Part shown: in pieces, positions 18,346 to 27,531 of the stretch
How the letters are laid out: the number at the start of each line of letters is the position of its first letter
Numbering within the stretch: position 1 is the stretch's first letter
Source: Bacteroidales bacterium
GTDB taxonomy: Bacteria; Bacteroidota; Bacteroidia; Bacteroidales; P3
Direction of reading: 5' to 3'
Assembly (NCBI GenBank): GCA_024400415.1
Contig: JAKSMS010000020.1
Location: 1 to 34,396, forward strand
Length of the DNA stretch: 34,396 bases
Program-made: the position numbers and the translations under genes
Notes under the pieces: model-generated
Databases searched by the model: none
What the model was told of the DNA's origin: nothing
The model's input: only the letters and a program-made list of their open reading frames with translations

Positions 18346-18633
18346 AACGATTTTTAACATTTACATTATCAATCGTAGCAAAATAACAAAACAAGATAAG
18401 GAAGAATCGGAGAAATAAGCAACAGACAAAATACGGAAATTAATCAAGAAAATAAAAACAATTCACCTGATATTTGCAACACGTAAATTGGATAATTCCA
18501 CTAAATATATGATTTAGTATCAGCAGAATTGCCTAACAGAAACAGAACAATATGAAAAAGAAAAGAAAAACCACTCGTTGTAGACAACAAATGGGCAACC
18601 TGGAAAATATTGAGAAAACAAAAAAAGAAAGAG
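18346..18633. other. AT-rich intergenic spacer between the two surface-locus blocks
   Basis: No coding frame is supported on either strand. It contains a weak 7-bp AT-only inverted repeat (ACTAAAT/ATTTAGT, 18500-18518) without a convincing U-run. I do not see a strong terminator for the upstream block, so read-through into wza is possible. Confidence 0.5.
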
Positions 18634-19737
18634 TCAGACTTTATGAAAAATACTCTTGGGTTTTAAGAAATGAGAAAAAATATTGGTCAAGATAGATAAC
18701 AGACGCGAATCGGAATAGACAATTTCGAACTTCCAGCGGTTGGCACGGAAGCGACGAATCTTCCAAAGCAAGCGCTTCAGACCGTCGGTCTTGCACTCTG
18801 GCTCTTGAAACTCGCCATAGATGATATCGTTCAACACACGATCGGCCAAGGCCTGGCTCTTCTCACGCGGCAGTCCAGGAATAGGAGCCAGGGCAAAATA
18901 GTCTTCCATTATAGACTGCAAAGACGAGACGAAGTGATGCATGTTATATTGGCGGTATATGGAGTACTGCTCTGTCCAATCCACCATAGAACCAGCGTAT
19001 TGCAAAAACATACGCCAGTCGCACAGATCACGCACGGTAACCTGACCAGCGGCAAAATGGCCAGCCAGATGACGCACTAGAAAAAGGGCATTAAAACGAG
19101 CTGAAGGTTTATAGAACGAGGAACTTATACTCGAAACGGAGCACTCCTCCCCTATCCAGTGCTTGAGCAAGGACTCGAGGGGCCTATTGGAACGGAACGC
19201 ACGAGTGTTGAGAAAATCGTAGTGATTCTCCACGGTATGGCCCTGAAAAAGATATTTGGTATGGTGCGGAGATTCATTTGACACCTTGATTCCATGATAT
19301 TTAGATATCAAAGCATCACCTTTGCGATAGTCGCCAAACTGATAGATATCCAAATCGCCATACTCCCTAATGTAGGGAATAGGATAGAAGGAAGCCAATT
19401 GGGCCCCTTTGAGCACCAGCGTCCTAATCCCCATGGAATCAAAGAACTGAGACAAATTAGCCAAAACAGACAACCGCTTTCGGGAGTGGATTTCGACGCG
19501 GTCACGCTCAGCACAAAAACGAAGCCAAAGTCGTCGAGGCGGACGCTGGCTATCAGGGAGTTTGGACATGCCCTCATGAATTACCCCAATAATCTTGTGC
19601 CGAACGGCATAGAGGAATAGATCGCTCCATTGCTGCTCAGAGAGTGATGGGAAGTCATCCGAAGGCTCGTTGAGCAGAGCGATCCTGACAAGCTGCAGAA
19701 GCGCAGCCTTGTCCACATGAGGAACAGCGGCCGGCAT
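18634..19737 (-). CDS. Putative nucleotidyltransferase, NTP_transf_5-like (367 aa)
   Basis: The sequence fits the uncharacterised nucleotidyltransferase family often found in Bacteroidota polysaccharide loci. It has LVLKGAQLASFYP (residues 107-119), then REYGDLDIYQF (124-134), giving a K-G plus D128-x-D130 arrangement like the metal-binding site of the polymerase-beta fold. The rest is Arg- and aromatic-rich and mostly helical, with no signal peptide or clear membrane segment. The frame extends to 19788, but that would overlap the permease gene by 47 nt. The ATG at 19737 starts 4 nt after the permease stop and is preferred. Substrate and product are unknown; a role in making or modifying the exported glycan is inferred from position only. 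Confidence 0.7.
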   Translation of the reverse strand: MPAAVPHVDKAALLQLVRIALLNEPSDDFPSLSEQQWSDLFLYAVRHKIIGVIHEGMSKLPDSQRPPRRLWLRFCAERDRVEIHSRKRLSVLANLSQFFDSMGIRTLVLKGAQLASFYPIPYIREYGDLDIYQFGDYRKGDALISKYHGIKVSNESPHHTKYLFQGHTVENHYDFLNTRAFRSNRPLESLLKHWIGEECSVSSISSSFYKPSARFNALFLVRHLAGHFAAGQVTVRDLCDWRMFLQYAGSMVDWTEQYSIYRQYNMHHFVSSLQSIMEDYFALAPIPGLPREKSQALADRVLNDIIYGEFQEPECKTDGLKRLLWKIRRFRANRWKFEIVYSDSRLLSILTNIFSHFLKPKSIFHKV

Positions 19738-19741
19738 AGGA

Positions 19742-20656
19742 TTAAACGGTATCCATAAAGGATTTCTGCACCTTATTGAAGACCACAACGCCTAGCGAGA
19801 TAAGCGCCACCATGAAGGCAAAACTATAGCCGAGCCAACCCCAGCCGATAAATTCGCCTGCGCCAAGCGCCGCATACTTAAAGGTCTCGATAATAGGAGT
19901 GACAGGATTGATGCACATGATGCTGTAGACATCGAAGCCCATATACATACGTCCGCGCACTTGGCTAAGCGGATAGACGATAGGCGTAGCGTACATCCAA
20001 AGGGAAACAACGAAGGAAAACAGCACCTGAAGATCGCGATATTTGGTGGTCATAGAGGAAATGAGGATACCAAATCCGAGAGCCAAACCGGCAAGCATGA
20101 CCACGAGGAACGGGAATAGGAGAAGATACCAGTTAGGAGCGGCATCAGTGCCCACAAAACCATAGATGATATAGACCACAATGAAGAGTCCGAGCTGAAT
20201 GCTAAATCGCACTAAATTGCTGATAACATTCTCGATAGGCACTATTAGTCGAGGAAAATAGACTTTGCCGAAGATTCCTGCATTGGCCACAAAGGTATTG
20301 GAAGTCTTGTTGAGGCAATCGGAGAAATACTGCCAGAGGCAGACGCCTCCAAGATAGAAGAGCGGCTGGGGGATGCCGTCAGTAGGAATGCCTGCAATAC
20401 CGCCAAAAACCACCATATACATGATGACCGTAAAGGTAGGCTGGATAATCCACCACAGAGGGCCGAGGATGGTCTGCTTGTAGGAGGTGGTGATATCGCG
20501 CTTGACGAAAAGCATCAAGAGGTCGCGATAACGCCATATCTCGCCAAGATCAACAGCAAAAAGGCTGTCCTTAGGCTTGATGACCGTGGTCCACTCCTGC
20601 TCTTCGGCAGAAGTATCGACGGCAGCATTGCTCTTTGATAAACTGTCTGTTTCCAT
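19742..20656 (-). CDS. wzm: ABC-2 type polysaccharide exporter permease, Wzm/TagG/KpsM family (304 aa)
   Basis: This is an integral inner-membrane subunit that would move a lipid-linked or finished polysaccharide across the membrane. A cytoplasmic N-terminus leads to the family signature WRYRDLLMLFVKRDITTSYKQ and LGPLWWIIQP (residues 41-73). About six hydrophobic segments follow, including MYMVVFGGIAGI, IQLGLFIVVYIIYGF, FPFLVVMLAGLALGFGILIS, VLFSFVVSLWMYATPIVYPL and a last one near 276-293. NPVTPIIETFKYAALG (250-265) is also typical. The gene is 20 nt after the sugar transferase and 4 nt before the nucleotidyltransferase. The matching ATPase (Wzt) is normally adjacent, but no frame with an ABC signature is present in the window. 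Confidence 0.9.
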   Translation of the reverse strand: METDSLSKSNAAVDTSAEEQEWTTVIKPKDSLFAVDLGEIWRYRDLLMLFVKRDITTSYKQTILGPLWWIIQPTFTVIMYMVVFGGIAGIPTDGIPQPLFYLGGVCLWQYFSDCLNKTSNTFVANAGIFGKVYFPRLIVPIENVISNLVRFSIQLGLFIVVYIIYGFVGTDAAPNWYLLLFPFLVVMLAGLALGFGILISSMTTKYRDLQVLFSFVVSLWMYATPIVYPLSQVRGRMYMGFDVYSIMCINPVTPIIETFKYAALGAGEFIGWGWLGYSFAFMVALISLGVVVFNKVQKSFMDTV

Positions 20657-20676
20657 GATAGTTAGTTATTCCTATT

Positions 20677-21861
20677 TTACTTGCTCTTGCGATGCTTGAA
20701 CAAGATATTTCTTACAATTCCCCAGAAGTATCTCCAATCGGTCAGGATTGGGTGCTTAAGGTAAGCCTCAATATACTTTCGCTCGGAGGCCTGAATCTCT
20801 TCGAGAGTCTCCGGCGGGGTGTCTTCATAGTAGAATGGCGGCAGCAGACCCGGTTTGGTACGGATACGGAGCTGCTGCATTTCGGGAGAATAGAGGCTAA
20901 AATAATGGCGAGAAAGAGGACGCACGCCCACCAGCTTCATCTGCCCCTTAAGTATATTAAGAAGCATCGGGAACTCATCGAGCCAAACCTTTCGCATGAA
21001 TCTGCCTATCGAGTTGACACGATAATCGTGAGCGAATTTTCCGCCCTTGTCAAGATTTTGATACTTATATATATATGGCTGCAGATACTCGCTATAGGAG
21101 TACATCGTGCGGAACTTGTATACATTGATCAGTTTTCCTCCCTTGCCGACACGTACCAACTTAATAAGCGGCGAAACGGTAGGGTGATCACCATAGATAG
21201 GCGGCCGGAACTTGGTAGCGACAATGAAGAATTCGCCATTGACGAACTGCTCGTGCTTGACGTCAAAACCGGCATGGTAGAGGCGTCCGAGGAACTCTAC
21301 TCGACTGATATTACGATCATAGCCGCCAGCTAACTGAAAATATAGGTTTTTGGTATATTTTAGTTTGGGGCAGACTCTATGCCAAAGATACTGGAAAAAA
21401 TAAATAACTCGGCCAACCACTCTGGTATGCTGGTTATATACCATCTGTTTTTTCAACGCCGACGTTCTGGCATGGCAGAAAAAGAAGCCGCCCATCTCCA
21501 TCGACTCATTAACCAGGCTGAGACAACGGTCCAGATGATAGATATTCTGCATCGGCCGAGTCATGAGAACCATCTTCAGTTTGCGCCGACCACGGAGTGC
21601 CACTTCCATCTTGGCATCATTTGAAACCGTTACCTTGATAGGATAAGAGGTGTTCGAGAACTGAGGATAATGCTTTAGCACCCAGACATATTTCTGGCGT
21701 AGAGTCATGTCGCGAGTCTCGGTCATGAACTTCAGAAGATCAATATCCTGAACCTGCGACAGATCAATCTTGGCACCAAGATCCGAACCATACTCAGAAT
21801 AAGAGCTGGTATCGAACGCTTCGAGGTCGTATTGGATATGTGCGTAAGGTATCTTCTTCAC
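20677..21861 (-). CDS. Bacterial sugar transferase (phosphoglycosyl transferase-like), 394 aa, GTG start
   Basis: The C-terminal half matches the monotopic phosphoglycosyl transferase family, which moves a sugar phosphate onto undecaprenyl phosphate to start glycan assembly. Visible motifs are LVRVGKGGKLINVYKFRTM (235-253), the catalytic-type Asp-Glu pair in WLDEFPMLLNILKG (293-306), and KLVGVRPLS (309-317). Unlike WcaJ or PglC it lacks the membrane-embedded helix with the KR..D motif just before the catalytic domain. The N-terminal 215 residues instead look soluble, with MEMGGFFFCHARTS and LGRLYHAGFDVKHEQFVNGEFFIVATK resembling the second half of a Rossmann methyltransferase (inference). The start codon is GTG (21861-21859); an in-frame stop lies just upstream and there is no earlier ATG. 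It is 18 nt after the UpxY-like gene. Confidence 0.8.
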   Translation of the reverse strand: MKKIPYAHIQYDLEAFDTSSYSEYGSDLGAKIDLSQVQDIDLLKFMTETRDMTLRQKYVWVLKHYPQFSNTSYPIKVTVSNDAKMEVALRGRRKLKMVLMTRPMQNIYHLDRCLSLVNESMEMGGFFFCHARTSALKKQMVYNQHTRVVGRVIYFFQYLWHRVCPKLKYTKNLYFQLAGGYDRNISRVEFLGRLYHAGFDVKHEQFVNGEFFIVATKFRPPIYGDHPTVSPLIKLVRVGKGGKLINVYKFRTMYSYSEYLQPYIYKYQNLDKGGKFAHDYRVNSIGRFMRKVWLDEFPMLLNILKGQMKLVGVRPLSRHYFSLYSPEMQQLRIRTKPGLLPPFYYEDTPPETLEEIQASERKYIEAYLKHPILTDWRYFWGIVRNILFKHRKSK

Positions 21862-21879
21862 TTCGGGAATCGCTTAATG

Positions 21880-22398
21880 TCAACTATCAATTTTCTCTAG
21901 GAACTGAGGCGGAATGAAGGCTGTGGCCACAGCCACTACGCCAGGAATAGTAACCACTAAACGGCGGTCCTTCTTGATACGCTTGACATGGCCTTCAGCC
22001 CCCTTGAAAGGGCCTTCTGTCACCCTAACCCGGTCGCCCAGATGATACTCAGGCCGGTCGTCGCCCAAGAGCAACATATCCTTATCGTTGGCCGAAGTGA
22101 CAAAGATAAAGACTTCCATCTCCCGGTCGGGAATCGGAAAAGGATCACGACTACCACTGCGGGTGTAGACATAAATCTGAGAAAAGCGCTGGTATTGCAG
22201 TTGTCGGGCCTGATTATGGGTGCATCGGAAGAATGCCAGAGAGGTAATGACCGACGAGGGAATATAGTATTGGATCGACATCTCGTCGAGCACTTTAGCA
22301 AAGGGCTCCGTCTTATTGAAAAAGACCTTGGCTGCATACCAAGAGCATTTTTCTAACGGTTCATCTTGCGTTCTGATATTTTCTATTGTATCATTCAT
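21880..22398 (-). CDS. UpxY-type NusG paralogue, transcription antiterminator (172 aa)
   Basis: UpxY proteins of Bacteroidales bind elongating RNA polymerase on their own polysaccharide operon and prevent early termination in its leader. Here an NGN-like domain covers residues about 18-112 (CSWYAAKVFFNKTEPFAKVL, then YYIPSSV). A KOW domain follows (YHLGDRVRVTEGPFKGAEGHV, 118-138), ending in a conserved-looking FIPPQFLEKI. It is first in the block, as expected for an upxY gene, and has GAGG 6 nt before the ATG. The housekeeping nusG is a separate gene at the far right, so this is a paralogue. Specific action on this locus is inferred. Confidence 0.9.
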   Translation of the reverse strand: MNDTIENIRTQDEPLEKCSWYAAKVFFNKTEPFAKVLDEMSIQYYIPSSVITSLAFFRCTHNQARQLQYQRFSQIYVYTRSGSRDPFPIPDREMEVFIFVTSANDKDMLLLGDDRPEYHLGDRVRVTEGPFKGAEGHVKRIKKDRRLVVTIPGVVAVATAFIPPQFLEKIDS

Positions 22399-22528
22399 AC
22401 TTATCCTCGCGTCGGACTGATTTCATAGGATCGATACCATCTCACATTCATCCAGAAGATTATCAACACATAACCATCTATCAATCGTGTAGATATGCAA
22501 TAGAAATCAGCCTTCGGCACTTCCTTTC
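22399..22528 (-). promoter_or_regulatory. Leader of the UpxY-headed operon with long-range stem
   Basis: The predicted transcript has about 130 nt before the ATG. GGCTGATTTC (forward 22503-22512) and GAAATCAGTCC (forward 22414-22424) form a 10-bp helix with one G-U pair. It closes a loop of about 80 nt and ends 5 nt from the Shine-Dalgarno-like GAGG. A leader of this kind is where UpxY proteins act in Bacteroides. No classic U-run follows the stem. Confidence 0.5.
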
Positions 22529-22535
22529 CAAGTTG

Positions 22536-22566
22536 CAAATATACGAAAAAAGAAGCAATCTACAAT
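22536..22566 (-). promoter_or_regulatory. Predicted promoter of the UpxY-headed operon
   Basis: The minus strand has ATTG (22566-22563), a 19-nt spacer, then TATATTTG (22543-22536), an exact -7 consensus with correct spacing to a three-of-four -33 match. It lies in the 215-bp gap after the DUF3467 gene and marks the boundary between housekeeping and surface genes. Confidence 0.65.
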
Positions 22567-22613
22567 ACTTTCATAAAAAAAACATTGTATTGGGATTGCT
22601 CACTTGTCCAGCA

Positions 22614-22913
22614 CTAAGCCTCATAAGGGATGGTCTTGGCTGAAGATGAGGCCGTCTTTTGTTTGGGCATTTCGATAGTACCATACATGGACTCATACTT
22701 GCGTACATTATCCTCGAGAGCCATCAACAGCTGCTTTGCATGGATAGGAGTCATAATTACTCTTTCGCGTACTATTGCGCATTCCTGGCCGGGCATCATC
22801 TGCGCAAAATCAAACACTATTTCGGTGGGGCTATGGGTAATAACGGCCAAATTGCTAAAAGTACCTTTAGCGACTTCTGGAGCCAAATCTATTTTAATTT
22901 TCTGTTCTTGCAT
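22614..22913 (-). CDS. DUF3467 family protein (99 aa)
   Basis: A small cytoplasmic protein that fits DUF3467, found across Bacteroidota and commonly just downstream of rpoC. Recognisable segments are GTFSNLAVITHSPTEIVFDF (residues 17-36) and MTPIHAKQLLMALEDNVRKY (54-73). The C-terminal 18 residues are low-complexity (KQKTASSSAK). No catalytic motif is visible and the function is unknown. It starts 20 nt after the U-run of the rpoC terminator and has no consensus promoter of its own, so it may depend on read-through from the RNA polymerase operon. Confidence 0.88.
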   Translation of the reverse strand: MQEQKIKIDLAPEVAKGTFSNLAVITHSPTEIVFDFAQMMPGQECAIVRERVIMTPIHAKQLLMALEDNVRKYESMYGTIEMPKQKTASSSAKTIPYEA

Positions 22914-22936
22914 ACGTTATAATGACTAATAATGAT

Positions 22937-22968
22937 AAAAATAGAGGCGTACACACGGCACGCCTCTA
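22937..22968 (-). terminator. Rho-independent terminator after rpoC
   Basis: A perfect 9-bp stem (TAGAGGCGT/ACGCCTCTA, 22942-22950 with 22960-22968) is followed on the minus strand by TTTTT. It starts about 20 nt beyond the rpoC stop. The next gene begins only about 24 nt later, so termination may be partial. Confidence 0.85.
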
Positions 22969-22987
22969 CCCTATTTATTCAGGTTGA

Positions 22988-25900
22988 CTAGCGGCTCTTC
23001 TGAACTGCTTCCAACTCTTGTTTGCTACCAACAATGATGTTCTGGTATTCGCGAAGACCAGTACCTGCTGGAATGAGGTGTCCCACGATAACATTCTCCT
23101 TCATGCCCTCGAGGTAATCCTGCTTAGCATTGATAGCAGCCTCGGTGAGCACCTTGGTAGTCTCCTGGAAGGAAGCTGCCGAGATGAAGGACTTGGTCTG
23201 CAACGAAGCCTTGGTGATACCCTGGAGTATCTGGCGAGAGGTTGCTGGCTTAGCATCGCGAGCGATGATTTCCTTCTTGTCCTGACGGCGAACGATTGAA
23301 TTCTCGTCGCGGAGCATACGGGCAGTGATGATCTGGCCGTTTTCAACGTTCTCAGAATCGCCCTTGTCAACGATTACCTTCATGCCGAAGATAGCGTCGT
23401 TAGCCTCGTGGAAGTCAATCTTATTAACGAGCTCGCCCTCGAGGAAGCGGGTGTCGCCTGGGTCGAGAATCTCAACCTTGCGCATCATCTGGCGAACGAT
23501 AACCTCAAAGTGCTTATCGTTGATCTTTACACCCTGGAGACGGTATACCTCCTGTACTTCGTTAACGATGTATTCCTGTACCTTGGAAGGTCCCTTGATG
23601 GCCAGAATGTCGGCAGGAGTGATGGCACCATCTGAGAGAGGAGTACCAGCCTTGATATAGTCGCCATCCTGAGCAAGGATCTGCTTGCTGGTTGGGATGA
23701 GATAGGTACGAACATCGCCGTCGCGAGAAGTAATGGTAATCTCACGGTTGTTGCGCTTAAGCTTCTTGGCAATGCCCACGGTACCATCAATCTCAGCCAC
23801 GATGGCAGGATCGCTAGGATTACGAGCCTCAAACAGCTCGGTAACGCGAGGAAGACCTCCCGTGATATCGCCAGCCTTACCGAAAGCGCGTGGAATCTTA
23901 ACCATGATATCACCAGCCTTAAGTTCCTGACCCTGCTCAACACCGATATGGGCACCTACTGGAAGGTCGTATACCTTGAGCACATTGCCATCAGCGTCAA
24001 CGATGTTGAGGGTTGGGTTCTTGGTACGCTGACGAGATTCGATTACCACCTTGTCCTGAAGTCCGGTCTGGGCATCAGACTCAACGCGGAAGGTAACGTT
24101 CTCGATAACATTCTCGAAATTAACGCGACCGTCAACGTCGGTGATGATAACTGCATTATATGGATCCCACTCAGCAATCATATCGCCCTTCTCTACCACC
24201 TCGCCAGAGGCCTTGTAGAGCTTAGAACCATAAGGCAGGAGTGCCGAGAAGAGGGTAACACCCGTCTTCTGGTCAACGATGCTAAGTTCTGCAGAACGGC
24301 CTACAACAACATTGTAGGAATTGCCCTCGCGGTCGGTATATGGAACGAAGCGGAGCTCGTCGATTTCGAGACGGCCAGGATATTTAGCCTGGATGGTTGA
24401 GTTGGTACCGATGTTGCCACCAGCCACACCACCAACGTGGAATGTACGGAGGGTAAGCTGAGTACCAGGCTCACCGATTGCCTGTGCAGCGATAACGCCT
24501 ACAGACTCGCCCTTCTGAACCATGTGGCCAGTTGCAAGGTTGCGGCCATAGCACTTGGCGCATACGCCATGGCGAGACTCGCAGGTGAGTACTGAACGGA
24601 TCTCCACCTCTTCGATTGGTGAATCTTCGATCTTCTTGCAAATCTCTTCGGTGAGTTCCTCGCCGGCCATAGCAATGAGCTCGCCAGTCTGAGGATGATA
24701 TATATCGTGTACAGAAGTACGGCCGAGAATCTTGTCTGACAGAGGAACTACCACATCCTCGCCCTTCTTCAGAGCGGTAGTTGGCAGGCCGCGCAGCGTA
24801 CCGCAGTCCTCTTCGTTGATGATCACATCGTGAGCAACGTCAACGAGACGACGAGTCAGGTAACCAGCGTCGGCAGTCTTCAGTGCGGTATCAGCCAGAC
24901 CCTTACGGGCACCGTGGGTCGAGATGAAGTACTCAAGCACTGACAGACCCTCTTTGAAGTTAGAGATAATTGGGTTCTCGATAATCTCGTTACCAGCAGC
25001 ACCGGCTTTCTGAGGCTTAGCCATCAGTCCGCGCATACCGGAAAGCTGACGAATCTGCTCCTTGCTACCACGAGCACCTGAGTCATACATCATGAAGATT
25101 GGGTTGAATCCCTGATTATCAGACTTCAATCTCTTCATGAGGGTCTCAGTGAGCTGGTTGTTGGTATTGGTCCAAATATCGATAACGTGGTTATAACGCT
25201 CGTTGTTGGTGATAAGACCCATTGAGTACTGAGCCATAACCTCTTCTACCTCCTCGTTGGCCTTCAGGATCATCTCTTCCTTCTGGTCTGGGATGATTAC
25301 GTCGCCAAGGTTGAATGACAGACCGCCACGGAATGCCATGCGATAACCCATATTCTTAATATCATCGAGGAATGCAGCGGTAACTGAGTTGCCGCAAACG
25401 GTAAAGAGATCACCGATGATGTCGCGCAGACTCTTCTTGCCCATTACCTGGTTGATGTAGCCATAAGCATCAGGAACAACCTGGTTGAACAAGATACGGC
25501 CCACAGTGGTGCGAAGACGGTCAGTCTTGATGAAGTGGCCATTGGCATCTACCACAGGGTTGCCATCCTTGTCGCGAACAACCTCGAACTCGGTACGGCT
25601 GCGCATAGCCACCTCGGCAGGAGTCTTGCAGTCGCGGTCGGTAAGCAGATTGCCGTCCTTATCCTTGATCACCTCCATGAAGGTCTTATCGGTCTTCACA
25701 AAGTCAAACTCATCTCTTTCGCGAGCAGCATCCAGTTTCACGCTGATGCAGGCATTCAGAGACACACGCTTCTCATTGTAGGCAATGATAACCTCTTCAG
25801 GGCTATAGAAGCGTGCACCTTCGCCCAGCATTGGGTGTTCAGGCTCGCTGCGACGAGGCTTGGTCATGTAGTACAGACCCAGCACCATGTCCTGAGAAGG

Positions 25901-27463
25901 CACAGAGATAGGAGCGCCGTTAGCAGGGTTAAGGATATTATGCGATGAGAGCATCAGCAGCTGAGTCTCAAGAACGGCTGCATTGCCCAGTGGCACGTGA
26001 ACTGCCATCTGGTCACCATCAAAGTCGGCGTTGAAACCGGTACATACCAGTGGGTGCAGGCGGATGGCCTTGCCCTCAACCAGCTTAGGCTGGAAGGCCT
26101 GGATACCCAGACGGTGCAAGGTAGGAGCACGGTTCAACATGATTGGGTGGCCCTTCAATATATTCTCAAGGATTTCCCATACTACAGGATCCTTGCGGTC
26201 TACAATACGCTTAGCCGACTTCACGGTCTTTACCAAGCCGCGTTCCAGCATCTTACGGATAACGAATGGCTTGAACAGCTCGCTAGCCATATCCTTAGGA
26301 AGACCGCACTCATGCATCTTCAGCTCAGGACCTACAACGATAACCGAACGGCCAGAATAGTCGACACGCTTACCAAGCAAATTCTGACGGAAGCGGCCCT
26401 GCTTACCCTTAAGAGAATCGCTCAGCGACTTGAGAGCGCGATTAGAATCGCTCTTCACGCTGCTCACCTTGCGGCTATTGTCGAGCAATGAGTCCACAGC
26501 CTCCTGGAGCATACGCTTCTCATTGCGCATGATCACCTCAGGAGCCTTGATCTCAAAGAGTCTCTTCAAGCGGTTGTTACGGATGATCACACGACGATAG
26601 AGCTCGTTGATATCAGAGGTGGCGAAACGGCCGCCATCCAGTGGAACGAGAGGACGCAGATCTGGTGGGATAACAGGAAGGATAGTCAGGATCATCCACT
26701 CAGGACGGTTGTCCATTCCGCGGGCCTGCATACGCTTCTGAGAGTCACGGTAAGACTCAACAATATTGAGGCGCTTGAGCACGTCCTGCTTGCGCTGGGT
26801 AGAGGTCTCCTTGCCAGCACGGTCGCGCAGCTCGTAAGAAAGCTTGTCGAGATCGAGGTCGCAGAGCAAAGTATAGAGAGCCTCGGCACCCATGCCGCAG
26901 ATGAACTTGTTAGGGTCAGTGTCAGGAAGCTGGTCGTTGCCTTCCAGTCTGTCCATTACAGCCATATACTCCTCTTCGGTGAGGAGGTCGAACTTGTTCA
27001 CCTTAGCATCGTTCAGAGTAGCAGCGCCTGGCTGCATAACGATGTATTTCTCATAGTATATTACCTGCTCAAGCTTCTTGCTAGGGATGTCGAGCAGAGT
27101 ACCAATCTTATTAGGCAGCGAACGGAAATACCAAATATGGGCTACTGGAACTACCAGCTCGATATGGCCCATACGCTCACGACGCACTTTTTTCTCGGTA
27201 ACCTCTACGCCGCAACGGTCGCAAGTAATACCCTTATAACGGATACGCTTGTACTTACCGCAATGGCACTCCCAGTCGCGGGTAGGTCCGAAGATCTTCT
27301 CGCAGAACAAACCGTCACGCTCAGGCTTGTAGGTGCGATAGTTGATGGTCTCGGGCTTGGTAACCTCGCCATAGGAACGCTTCTTGATAGACTCAGGCGA
27401 TGCCAGGCTGATGGTTATCGAGTTAAAATCGTTTTTTATTTGTGATTCGTTTTTAAATGCCAT
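22988..27463 (-). CDS. rpoC: DNA-directed RNA polymerase subunit beta' (1491 aa)
   Basis: The largest RNA polymerase subunit, holding the catalytic magnesium. The N-terminal zinc site is visible as Cys66-x-Cys68...Cys81-x-x-Cys84 ([20 protein letters not shown]). The active-site loop [13 protein letters not shown] lies at 478-490. The second zinc site is ECGTLRG-like (EDCGTLRG) with [13 protein letters not shown]. Trigger-loop and bridge-helix region residues ([25 protein letters not shown]) are intact. At 1491 residues it is longer than the E. coli protein (1407). The ATG at 27463 lies 68 nt after the rpoB stop, and a hairpin terminator follows the gene. Confidence 0.98.
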   Translation of the reverse strand: MAFKNESQIKNDFNSITISLASPESIKKRSYGEVTKPETINYRTYKPERDGLFCEKIFGPTRDWECHCGKYKRIRYKGITCDRCGVEVTEKKVRRERMGHIELVVPVAHIWYFRSLPNKIGTLLDIPSKKLEQVIYYEKYIVMQPGAATLNDAKVNKFDLLTEEEYMAVMDRLEGNDQLPDTDPNKFICGMGAEALYTLLCDLDLDKLSYELRDRAGKETSTQRKQDVLKRLNIVESYRDSQKRMQARGMDNRPEWMILTILPVIPPDLRPLVPLDGGRFATSDINELYRRVIIRNNRLKRLFEIKAPEVIMRNEKRMLQEAVDSLLDNSRKVSSVKSDSNRALKSLSDSLKGKQGRFRQNLLGKRVDYSGRSVIVVGPELKMHECGLPKDMASELFKPFVIRKMLERGLVKTVKSAKRIVDRKDPVVWEILENILKGHPIMLNRAPTLHRLGIQAFQPKLVEGKAIRLHPLVCTGFNADFDGDQMAVHVPLGNAAVLETQLLMLSSHNILNPANGAPISVPSQDMVLGLYYMTKPRRSEPEHPMLGEGARFYSPEEVIIAYNEKRVSLNACISVKLDAARERDEFDFVKTDKTFMEVIKDKDGNLLTDRDCKTPAEVAMRSRTEFEVVRDKDGNPVVDANGHFIKTDRLRTTVGRILFNQVVPDAYGYINQVMGKKSLRDIIGDLFTVCGNSVTAAFLDDIKNMGYRMAFRGGLSFNLGDVIIPDQKEEMILKANEEVEEVMAQYSMGLITNNERYNHVIDIWTNTNNQLTETLMKRLKSDNQGFNPIFMMYDSGARGSKEQIRQLSGMRGLMAKPQKAGAAGNEIIENPIISNFKEGLSVLEYFISTHGARKGLADTALKTADAGYLTRRLVDVAHDVIINEEDCGTLRGLPTTALKKGEDVVVPLSDKILGRTSVHDIYHPQTGELIAMAGEELTEEICKKIEDSPIEEVEIRSVLTCESRHGVCAKCYGRNLATGHMVQKGESVGVIAAQAIGEPGTQLTLRTFHVGGVAGGNIGTNSTIQAKYPGRLEIDELRFVPYTDREGNSYNVVVGRSAELSIVDQKTGVTLFSALLPYGSKLYKASGEVVEKGDMIAEWDPYNAVIITDVDGRVNFENVIENVTFRVESDAQTGLQDKVVIESRQRTKNPTLNIVDADGNVLKVYDLPVGAHIGVEQGQELKAGDIMVKIPRAFGKAGDITGGLPRVTELFEARNPSDPAIVAEIDGTVGIAKKLKRNNREITITSRDGDVRTYLIPTSKQILAQDGDYIKAGTPLSDGAITPADILAIKGPSKVQEYIVNEVQEVYRLQGVKINDKHFEVIVRQMMRKVEILDPGDTRFLEGELVNKIDFHEANDAIFGMKVIVDKGDSENVENGQIITARMLRDENSIVRRQDKKEIIARDAKPATSRQILQGITKASLQTKSFISAASFQETTKVLTEAAINAKQDYLEGMKENVIVGHLIPAGTGLREYQNIIVGSKQELEAVQKSR

Positions 27464-27531
27464 GTTTCTTCTTATTGAAAACCGAAAATTGAAATTTGAA
27501 AATTACTTGACGCAAATTCTCATTTTCCAAA

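Noticed and set aside
18251..18394. Long N-terminus for the Wza lipoprotein
   Set aside because: It would place 48 residues before a lipoprotein signal peptide and lies across a consensus promoter.
18500..18518. Inverted repeat ACTAAAT/ATTTAGT as terminator of the first surface block
   Set aside because: The stem is short, entirely AT and weak, and is not followed by a clear U-run.
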